Positions 17,208-24,498 of a stretch of DNA of 64,000 nucleotides are shown piece by piece (the first letter of the stretch is position 1; each line of letters starts with the position of its first letter). The notes under the pieces are model-generated. The model was not told where the DNA came from. It worked only from the letters and a program-made list of their open reading frames with translations, and did not search any database. Source of the stretch: GWF2-33-9 sp964500435 (GTDB taxonomy: Bacteria; Bacteroidota; Ignavibacteria; Kapaibacteriales; UBA2268); contig CAZCNL010000003.1 in NCBI GenBank assembly GCA_964500435.1, positions 1-64,000 of the forward strand, written 5' to 3'. The position numbers were made by a program, and so were the translations under genes.

Positions 17208-18404
17208 ATGGGACCATTAGTGCCTGATTTAATTAGTAATAATATGAATTATATCGTTGCTCTTGTTATTGGAGTTTTATTTGGTGCAATTCTTGAGCAA
17301 GCAGGTTTTTCAACCTCAAAAAAATTAGTTGGATTATTTTATGGTTATGATTTTACTGTTTTGCGTGTGTTTTTCACAGCAGGATTAACAGCAATGATTG
17401 GTGTTATGGCATTGGATTATTACGGTTTACTTGATATGAGCCTTGTTTATATTAATCCAACATTTTTAACATCTGCAATTGTTGGTGGTTTTATTATGGG
17501 GCTCGGTTTCGTTGTTGGGGGATTTTGCCCTGGCACAAGTATATGTGCTGCAGCTATAGGAAAAATCGATGCAATGATTTTCGTAGTGTCCGCTGTTGTT
17601 GGTGTGTTAATTTTCGCTGAAGGTTATCCTTTATTTGAAAATTTGTATATGGCTGCAAATATGGGTTCACCTCAAATGTTCAATACTTTGGGTATGTCTC
17701 AAGGTCTTTTTGCTTTCATTTTTGTCGTGCTTGGTTTAGTAACTTTTTGGTTCACTTCAATTATTGAAAATAAAGTTAATGGTGTTAAAAAGCCTGCAAT
17801 TCGTTTCACACCATATTATATAAGTATAGGTGTCCTTGGAATTTTATTAGCGCTTTCCGCCTTTGCTTTCCCTGATAGAAAAGCTTATTTAACACAAAAA
17901 GTTGAAGATTTAAATTATGTCAATTCATATCCTTTGGATACAATGAACGTCGATGAATTTGCTTTATGTTTGACCAAAATTTTAGAATGCGATAAATACC
18001 AAGCTGTTGATTTCCGCTCCGAAAAAGATGCAGAAAAACTTACTATACCACGCTCCACGAAAATGACAATTAATGATTTGTTCGCAAAAGATGCTTTCAA
18101 AACACTTAACATAAGAGATAGAATTACAGTATTTTTAGCAAATGACGAGCTTACAGAGCGTAAAATGGCAATTATTGCTGATCAGCTTGGCTACAAACGA
18201 ATCCGAATTTTACGTGGTGGTCTTGATAATTTTGTTCAAAATATCTTGAATTACCAACCTATTGATAATCCCAAAACGAAAGAGGATGAATACACTAACC
18301 GATTTAGAATTTATGCAAAAGCAATAATTCCAGATATTTTAAAGGAATACAAGCCCGCACAAAAAGCAAAATCAGAAAAGAAACGTATAGTAGGTGGTTG
18401 TTAA
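17208..18404 (+). CDS. YeeE/YedE half-transporter fused to a cysteine-less rhodanese-like domain
   Basis: This 398-aa protein has two parts. Residues 1-230 are a YeeE/YedE-type membrane region with the motif GFCPGTSIC (C107, C113). Residues about 240-350 fold like a rhodanese: AVDFRSEKDAEKL, then ITVFLANDEL, then ILRGGLDNF. In active rhodaneses the strand equivalent to VFLA is followed by a persulfide-forming cysteine in a CRxGxR-like loop; here that loop is ANDELTERK with no cysteine. The protein ends GGC, so its last residue (C398) is a cysteine on a lysine-rich tail. A strong ribosome site (AAGGAG) precedes the ATG. It is the last gene of the operon, and probably assembles with the half-transporter encoded just upstream. 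Confidence 0.9.
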   Translation: MGPLVPDLISNNMNYIVALVIGVLFGAILEQAGFSTSKKLVGLFYGYDFTVLRVFFTAGLTAMIGVMALDYYGLLDMSLVYINPTFLTSAIVGGFIMGLGFVVGGFCPGTSICAAAIGKIDAMIFVVSAVVGVLIFAEGYPLFENLYMAANMGSPQMFNTLGMSQGLFAFIFVVLGLVTFWFTSIIENKVNGVKKPAIRFTPYYISIGVLGILLALSAFAFPDRKAYLTQKVEDLNYVNSYPLDTMNVDEFALCLTKILECDKYQAVDFRSEKDAEKLTIPRSTKMTINDLFAKDAFKTLNIRDRITVFLANDELTERKMAIIADQLGYKRIRILRGGLDNFVQNILNYQPIDNPKTKEDEYTNRFRIYAKAIIPDILKEYKPAQKAKSEKKRIVGGC

Positions 18405-18430
18405 ACTATAAATATAAAATCAATCAAAGA

Positions 18431-18460
18431 AAAGCAGTCATTCAAAGACTGCTTTTTTTT
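18431..18460 (+). terminator. Terminator of the octaheme/YeeE operon
   Basis: AAAGCAGTC (18431-18439) pairs with GACTGCTTT (18447-18455) and runs into eight T residues. It is a strong intrinsic terminator 27 bp after the last gene. Confidence 0.92.
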
Positions 18461-18585
18461 GCACTAATTACAGCAAAAGTTGTTGTTATATTATAATGTT
18501 ATATTTTTTTATTATTAACAATTTATTTGTAATTTATTGAATTAGGTAAAACAAACATTTGAAAAGATAAAAATTCAATAAAGAA

Positions 18586-18602
18586 TTGGCACGTCGTTTT
18601 CG
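18586..18602 (+). promoter_or_regulatory. Possible sigma-54-type promoter
   Basis: TTGGCACG at 18586-18593 is a perfect -24 element. At the required spacing the -12 position reads TTTCG instead of TTGCW, so the invariant GC is TC. The match is partial. The position fits transcription of the two giant surface proteins with an untranslated leader of roughly 270 nt. Confidence 0.3.
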
Positions 18603-18609
18603 TTATCAG

Positions 18610-18729
18610 ATAAAACTTAAGAAAATTGTAAAAATTGACGATAATTTTTCAATATTTCAGAAAACAGATAATTAAAATAGACATTTGGTTAAAAATAACC
18701 AAAAGTTTTTTTACATAAAACTTAAGAAA
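18610..18729 (+). repeat. 15-bp direct repeat pair
   Basis: ATAAAACTTAAGAAA occurs at 18610-18624 and 18715-18729, 105 bp (about ten helical turns) apart. Similar A/G-rich sequence follows each copy. They may be regulator-binding sites or traces of duplication. Confidence 0.5.
18684..18711 (+). terminator. Hairpin plus T-run within the leader (possible attenuator)
   Basis: TTTGGTTA (18684-18691), loop AAAA, TAACCAAA (18696-18703), then AG and six T. It has the form of an intrinsic terminator but lies inside the probable leader of the surface-protein genes, so it may act as an attenuator or close a short upstream transcript. Confidence 0.4.
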
Positions 18730-18780
18730 TTGAGAAAAGTTCCGATAAACAAATTATAAAATTAAAAGGAATCGAATTTT

Positions 18781-18882
18781 ATGGAAAAAACATGGAGGTT
18801 TACTGATGGAAGGTTACCCTTAAAACATCGAACAGGAGTGAAAAATTGGAAGAAAATTAAAATTCAAGGACGAAGGAGATAA
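18781..18882 (+). CDS. Short basic leader ORF (33 aa)
   Basis: An ATG with an AAAAGGA ribosome site 10 nt upstream opens a 33-codon frame that ends three bases before the giant surface-protein gene. The peptide begins MEKTWRFTDGRLPL and ends GRRR. Twelve of its 33 residues are Lys or Arg. The downstream gene's ribosome site (AAGGAGAT) lies inside the end of this frame, an arrangement that suits translational coupling. I recognise no family. Chance cannot be excluded for so short a frame. Within it, a GGAGG sequence (18794-18798) also precedes a five-codon frame at 18806-18823. Confidence 0.35.
   Translation: MEKTWRFTDGRLPLKHRTGVKNWKKIKIQGRRR
18873..18880 (+). promoter_or_regulatory. Strong ribosome-binding site deciding the 18886 start
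   Basis: AAGGAGAT ends five bases before the ATG at 18886. The alternative ATG at 18946, which would give a tidier signal peptide, has only a weak AGAGG upstream. This favours the 18886 start. Confidence 0.6.
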
Positions 18883-18885
18883 AAA

Positions 18886-21800
18886 ATGCAAACAATTTTT
18901 ACAAACAAAAAAAATATATTTAAAACAAAAAAAAGAGGTTTTAATATGAGTAAAAAGACTTTTTTACGAACAATTCTTGCCGCAGCATTTTTGCTGCTAA
19001 TGGCAAGCGGAAACAGCTGGGCAGCAGCTATATCATGGGATGATGGTGCTGGTGATGGCTTATGGGGTTCAGCTGCAAACTGGTCTGGTGACGTTTTACC
19101 AGGACCAAATGATGATGTTACTATAGGAGCGTATACTGTCTATTTAAATGTTGACGCTTCAATAAAAAGCTTGACATTAAGTTCAGCAACATCATTTCTT
19201 TATCCTTACACCTCGAGTAGTAATACTATAACTTTAACAGGTAATTTGACATTTGGGAATGCCGGTGCTGCAATTGTTTATAATAATGGCAATGGCAAGC
19301 TGAATTTGAATTTTGCTGGAACAGCAGCTCAAACAGTAACTTTATTAGCAAATGCTGTGAATGCAACACCTGTTGGCTTGAACGTCTACAATATTACTGT
19401 CGCAGATAATTCTTCAGTTACTGTAAGTGGCAACTTTTCTTTTAACATTTATGGAAACCTGACTGTTAATGGAACAGGAACTGTAACTTATGCATATAAT
19501 GCAGCGAAAATTGTAAAATTTTTAGGAACAAATCCTACTGTTACAATTGGTACAGATGCAACTGTAACATTGAGTAATGTTGTATTTGGAGATGGTATAT
19601 TATCTACAATTGGAACATGGTCAGGAAGTGCAACAATTCCTGGTTCATTCACAAATAGTCTAAACAGTAAATTCACACAAACAAGTGGGACGTTAACTTT
19701 TACAAACGGAACTGGCGGTGCAGCTGCTTGTATTGTTAACAGTGCTACAAGTAATTATGATATGGTTTTATATAATGTAGATTTGAATGGTACAAGCGAC
19801 ATTACTCCTGCAACAAGTTTTACTATTGCTGGTAATTTAGTTAATACAGTTGGGGCAAATGCTGCTAGTGCAGGAACTATTTATTTTAAAAACACTGCAA
19901 CTCCACATAATCCAAAAACTATTACAGTTAGTGGTGGTTCATTGACATTTTTCAATGTGAAAATAGATGATGCTTCTTATGTCCAAACCGGTTCATCTAT
20001 TAGTGTTATCGGAACTGGTGGAACTGCATTTGAAGTAATTGGTTCTGGTTCTTTTAAGCAAACAGCTGGAACAGTTACATTTACTGGCGCAAGTGCTGCA
20101 ATAACAACAACAGGTAATAGCGTATGCCAATTTTACAATTTGACACTTGGAAATGGTGCAGATGCGTATACGACATCATCTAACTTTACTGTACTTAATG
20201 ATTTCACAATAGGTAATGCTTTGGCAACATTCACAGCTTCAGCACCTTCAATAATTACATTTGATAACTCAACTTTTGCAGGTGGTGATGGAGCCGGAAC
20301 AATTACTTCAACAGCTAATAATGCTATTACTTTTAACAGTGTTGTCGTTGCAGAAAATTCGTCTATTGCATTTGCTGGAGCATTTATTACGAATATAAAA
20401 GGTGACGTAACTGTTGGAAATAAAGCAACTATGGATTGGACAGGAGCAAATACAACCGCTAACTTTTCAACTGCGACTACAAAAAATATTTATAATTATG
20501 GAACTCTAACATTTTATGATTTTACTGTTGCAAGTACTGCTGGTAATGTTGTTCAAACTGAAAGTGATTTTACAGTTAATGACATATTTACAGTTGGAGC
20601 AAACGGACAATTTGTTGCTTCGGGAAATAGTACAGTAACATTAGCTTTAGCTGGTGTTTCTCCAGTTAATACTACACAAGCAAATTTAAAATTCCAAAAT
20701 GTAAAATTCACAGCAGCTGCAGTACCAGCATCTCCATATGTTGTAAAAGGAGATTTTATTTGTAATGCTGCATATGATGCTACAGCTGGTGATGTATTAT
20801 TCCAAGGAACAAGTCAACAAACAATTAAAGGGAGCACAGCTCCAAAGTTTTGGACAATTACTTTAAATAATGCCGCAGGATTAAAATTAGAACAAAATAT
20901 CGAATTACAACAAACAGGAGCCACGGTTTTAACTTTAACAACTGGAAGTATTGATTTAAATGGTAATCATTCAATATTATTATCAGGAAATGCGCCAGTT
21001 ATCTCGGAGGATTACGACAATGGATATTTAGTAACTAATTCATCTGAAACCCCTGGATATATAGAATATAATGATGCCGGGGATGCTGGTCTTATTGCAA
21101 GTGTTACAGGTTCGGGAATCGGTATTTCATCAATTACTGCAGCCGGTGATGATAATGCTATTGCAGATATTATCGCAAGACGTTATGTTGCAGCAAAATA
21201 TATAGATGGAGTAAAAACAGTAAATAGGTATTATTATATATTACCAGATGACGGAGCCGGTACAGATGCTATTACCGATATATCTCTCGAATATTCCACA
21301 AGTGAATTAAATGGCAATACAGAAGATAATCTTTCTGGTTATTTAGTTGCAAATAGTGTAAGCAACCCGACAACAATAACAGGCGACCGCACAACAGGTT
21401 GGGAATCTGTCGGTGGAACAGTAACTGCTGCTGTAAGTCCATCGACTTTGGGTAGTTTAGCTATATCAACAATATCGAGTGGTTTGACTGACGCAACTGC
21501 ATATATTTTTGGAATTAAAGGTAAAACTATTAATTTAACAACTTGGCCAAATACATTTGTATCCCCAACATTAGCAACAGCAACAATGCCAATAGTTGCT
21601 GGTAATACTTCACAAAAATTAATGAGATTTGCATTGAAGTCAGATGCATCGGCAACATTAACAAAAATAGTTATTACTTCAGATAATATATTAACAGGTG
21701 TATTAAGCAATTTAGTTCTTAAATATTACACAAATATAAACACTCCTGGAGTATCAACAGATTTTGACCCAGCAGTTTCAGTTAGCGGAACAACGTTAAC

Positions 21801-24390
21801 AGCTGTTGGTAGTTTATCAATGACTGCAGGTACTGATTATTATTTTGTTTTGGAAGGAGATGTTAGTAGTGCTGTAACATCTGCAACTCAACATATAACA
21901 TTTTCACTTGGAACAAATGGCTTAACAGCAAGTAACTTCACATTTACCGGTAGTGCAGTTTCATCACCTGAAATTTCATTTACAGGGCAAGTAGTATCTG
22001 TAAGTCCAAACAACACACCACTTTCTGCTCCAGTATCCCAAGGTACAAGTAATTATGCATTTTATGGCTTTACACTAACACCTCCAGCAAATACTCCAAC
22101 AATAACTATCAATTCTGTCAGAGTAAAAGTTAATTTCTCTGATGGAGCTGTAACAGGTGATTTTAGTGGTTACGATTTATACAAGGACAATAATAAAAAT
22201 GGAATAGTTGATGGTGCTGATGCTGCTCTGCAATCGAGTGTTACATTAACTGCTGATGGATATTTGAATTTTAATTCATTAGCAAATAATACATTTACTA
22301 CTGAAACAAACTATTTAGTAAGAGCAGATGTTTTAAGCACTGCAACAGTAGGCGGAAAAATATCAATGTCAATTGAATCATATAACGATATACAATTACA
22401 AAGTCCTGCTACAATCGTAAGTGGCGGTCCTTATGATGGTGGAACATTTACTGTAGCTGACCAAACGATCACGCCAACAAGATTAGTAGTTACAAGTTTT
22501 GGAATGGATAATTATTCCAAATTATTAACTGATTTACCTATTAAAACAGGTAGAGAAATCGTGTCTGGAGAGGCATTAAATATAACTGTGGAAGCACAAG
22601 ATGGATCTGGAAATCCAGCACCTGTTACAAGCAATACTCAAGTTAGTGTATCAATATTATCTGGTTCTGCAACAGTGGCAAATGGTACCGCAACTATAAC
22701 GTCTGGCAGTGTTAATATTAATTGGGCTACATTGACTTTAACAAATGCTTTGGGTTATTCACCAATAACAATTCAGGTTACACCAGTAAGTGGTATGGTC
22801 GGGTTAACACCAGCAACATATAATAATATTGTACTTTATGCAGACGAAAACGCAGCAATAACTCCTGCTTTAACAATAGGAACAACTACAACGACTACAA
22901 TTGCCTTAAGTTGGACAAATGCAGGTTCAGATGATGTTCTTTTGGTTGCACGTGAAAACACTTGGCCTGTTGATCCTCAAGATGGAATGGTATATGATCA
23001 AGTGCCTGCTAATGACTTTTCAGCAACAAGCGGAAGTGGAAATTACTTTACTGGAACAGGATCAGTGGTTGTATATAAAGGAACAGGAACTGGAGTAACA
23101 GTAACTGGTTTGACACCAGGGAAAACATACTACTTCGCTTTATATCCATATAATGGAGGTGCAATATCCACAAGTAAACCAAATTATTACACTGTTGAAG
23201 TTACTGATAACAAGAATTATGCTAAGACACTCACTGCTGAACCAACAGTTGCACCAACAAGCTTGACATTTACACAAGTAACAACCAGTTCGATAAAGAT
23301 GAATTGGACAAATGGAAATGGTGAAAAGAGAATCGTTGTTGCATATCTTGGGTCAGCACCAACTGCAACACCAGTGGATAGTGTAACTTATACTGCAAAC
23401 AGTGCATATGGCGATCCAAACACCGTTATTCCAGGTGGAACTGGTTATGTTGTATATAATGGAAATTCGAACACTGTAACAGTAACTAATTTGTTACCAA
23501 ATAGTCGATATTATTTTGTAGTTTACGAATATAACGGCAGTGGAATATATACAAATTATTACACAACCGGAGCAAGTGGTAACCGTTATACATTAGCAAC
23601 TGAACCAACAGTTCAAGCTCATAACATTTCATTTGCACCACAAACGCCGTCACTTGCAAACAATACTCAATTAATATTAAGTTGGGTTAGAGGTAATGGA
23701 GATGGATGTATTGTCTTAGCAAAAGCGGGCGCTCCAATAGCAGCTGCAGAGAATCCAGTTGATCAAGCAAATACTGATGATTATACAGCCAATGCAGCAT
23801 TTGGTGCAGGAGATAGAATTGGTGACGCATATGTTGTTCACTCAGGTACTGCAAATACAGTTACAGTAACTGGTTTACTTTATGGCGAGACATATTACTT
23901 TAAAGTATATGAATATAACAATGGTAACGGAACAAACACTGCATATGCAACTTCAACAATTAATTATTTGACAAGTGATGCAACTGGAAATCCAAGTTAT
24001 GCAATAGCAGATAGCTATGAATCAAATGATGTTATGAGTAAAGCAAATTATATAACTTCAGACGGAACGCTATATACCGGCATAATATCAAACGCATCTG
24101 ATGTAGATTGGTTCTCAATTGAACCAGATGTTGCAGGAGGTAATAACAATTTAAGAATCAAATTAATGAATTTACCAAAGGATTATAAAATTGAACTATA
24201 TAATTCAGATGGTAGAAGATTACGTTCAAGTAATTTTTCAAATCTTACAGATGAAGTAATGGTAATAAATAATATACCAGCAGGAACATATTACATCAAA
24301 GTTATTACTTCAAACGGAGATTTCTCTATTACACCATATAGAATTAATGTATTAGAAACATCGTTAGAATACAAGAGTGAAACACCATAG
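18886..24390 (+). CDS. Giant secreted surface protein (beta-helix-like, FN3-like and PPC-type domains)
   Basis: This 1834-aa protein begins with a 20-residue polar, Lys-rich extension and then a clear signal peptide (SKKTFLRTILAAAFLLLMAS, cleaved near SWAA, about residue 47). Residues about 48-720 are Thr/Ser/Gly/Asn-rich short strands typical of a right-handed beta-helix or adhesin. About 720-1325 contain Ig-like units. Three fibronectin-III-like repeats of about 125 residues follow (about 1326, 1452 and 1575 onward; each has a TVTGL..G.TYYF motif). The end (1706-1834) looks like a PPC-type beta domain (DSYESNDVMSKAN, DVDWFSIEP). No PNP/T9SS sorting domain is visible at the C terminus. It forms a pair with the giant gene 108 bp downstream. 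The large size, strong ribosome site and long leader suggest an abundant cell-surface or sheath protein. Confidence 0.85.
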   Translation: MQTIFTNKKNIFKTKKRGFNMSKKTFLRTILAAAFLLLMASGNSWAAAISWDDGAGDGLWGSAANWSGDVLPGPNDDVTIGAYTVYLNVDASIKSLTLSSATSFLYPYTSSSNTITLTGNLTFGNAGAAIVYNNGNGKLNLNFAGTAAQTVTLLANAVNATPVGLNVYNITVADNSSVTVSGNFSFNIYGNLTVNGTGTVTYAYNAAKIVKFLGTNPTVTIGTDATVTLSNVVFGDGILSTIGTWSGSATIPGSFTNSLNSKFTQTSGTLTFTNGTGGAAACIVNSATSNYDMVLYNVDLNGTSDITPATSFTIAGNLVNTVGANAASAGTIYFKNTATPHNPKTITVSGGSLTFFNVKIDDASYVQTGSSISVIGTGGTAFEVIGSGSFKQTAGTVTFTGASAAITTTGNSVCQFYNLTLGNGADAYTTSSNFTVLNDFTIGNALATFTASAPSIITFDNSTFAGGDGAGTITSTANNAITFNSVVVAENSSIAFAGAFITNIKGDVTVGNKATMDWTGANTTANFSTATTKNIYNYGTLTFYDFTVASTAGNVVQTESDFTVNDIFTVGANGQFVASGNSTVTLALAGVSPVNTTQANLKFQNVKFTAAAVPASPYVVKGDFICNAAYDATAGDVLFQGTSQQTIKGSTAPKFWTITLNNAAGLKLEQNIELQQTGATVLTLTTGSIDLNGNHSILLSGNAPVISEDYDNGYLVTNSSETPGYIEYNDAGDAGLIASVTGSGIGISSITAAGDDNAIADIIARRYVAAKYIDGVKTVNRYYYILPDDGAGTDAITDISLEYSTSELNGNTEDNLSGYLVANSVSNPTTITGDRTTGWESVGGTVTAAVSPSTLGSLAISTISSGLTDATAYIFGIKGKTINLTTWPNTFVSPTLATATMPIVAGNTSQKLMRFALKSDASATLTKIVITSDNILTGVLSNLVLKYYTNINTPGVSTDFDPAVSVSGTTLTAVGSLSMTAGTDYYFVLEGDVSSAVTSATQHITFSLGTNGLTASNFTFTGSAVSSPEISFTGQVVSVSPNNTPLSAPVSQGTSNYAFYGFTLTPPANTPTITINSVRVKVNFSDGAVTGDFSGYDLYKDNNKNGIVDGADAALQSSVTLTADGYLNFNSLANNTFTTETNYLVRADVLSTATVGGKISMSIESYNDIQLQSPATIVSGGPYDGGTFTVADQTITPTRLVVTSFGMDNYSKLLTDLPIKTGREIVSGEALNITVEAQDGSGNPAPVTSNTQVSVSILSGSATVANGTATITSGSVNINWATLTLTNALGYSPITIQVTPVSGMVGLTPATYNNIVLYADENAAITPALTIGTTTTTTIALSWTNAGSDDVLLVARENTWPVDPQDGMVYDQVPANDFSATSGSGNYFTGTGSVVVYKGTGTGVTVTGLTPGKTYYFALYPYNGGAISTSKPNYYTVEVTDNKNYAKTLTAEPTVAPTSLTFTQVTTSSIKMNWTNGNGEKRIVVAYLGSAPTATPVDSVTYTANSAYGDPNTVIPGGTGYVVYNGNSNTVTVTNLLPNSRYYFVVYEYNGSGIYTNYYTTGASGNRYTLATEPTVQAHNISFAPQTPSLANNTQLILSWVRGNGDGCIVLAKAGAPIAAAENPVDQANTDDYTANAAFGAGDRIGDAYVVHSGTANTVTVTGLLYGETYYFKVYEYNNGNGTNTAYATSTINYLTSDATGNPSYAIADSYESNDVMSKANYITSDGTLYTGIISNASDVDWFSIEPDVAGGNNNLRIKLMNLPKDYKIELYNSDGRRLRSSNFSNLTDEVMVINNIPAGTYYIKVITSNGDFSITPYRINVLETSLEYKSETP

Positions 24391-24410
24391 TTGTTTGACA
24401 AAAGAAATCG

Positions 24411-24436
24411 ACCCCCCTCTGGAAATAAGAGGGGGT
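24411..24436 (+). terminator. Intercistronic GC-rich hairpin
   Basis: The C-rich arm at 24411-24420 pairs with AGAGGGGGT at 24428-24436. There is no T-run, so it may stabilise the upstream mRNA or partly terminate between the two giant genes rather than stop transcription. Confidence 0.55.
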
Positions 24437-24498
24437 AAGATAACGGTAAATTCATTATTTAAAAAGAAAATATGTATAAAAAATAAAAGGTAAAAAAG

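Larger units (their letters stand above)
18405..18885. other. Long structured leader region before the giant surface-protein genes
   Basis: This 480-bp gap contains, in order: the terminator of the sulfur-type operon; a sigma-54-like -24 box (18586-18593); two copies of a 15-bp direct repeat (18610 and 18715); a hairpin followed by T residues (18684-18711); and a short basic leader ORF (18781-18882) that ends 3 bp before the next gene. No structural RNA was recognised. Confidence 0.6.

Noticed and set aside
21339..21710. 123-aa minus-strand frame inside the 1834-aa gene
   Set aside because: It is a Val/Ala-rich shadow of Thr/Gly-rich repeats and has no ribosome site.
18886..24390. CRISPR or DNA-level tandem repeats in the giant surface gene
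   Set aside because: The repeats are diverged protein-domain repeats of about 125 codons. No short identical repeat-spacer pattern exists here or elsewhere in the window.
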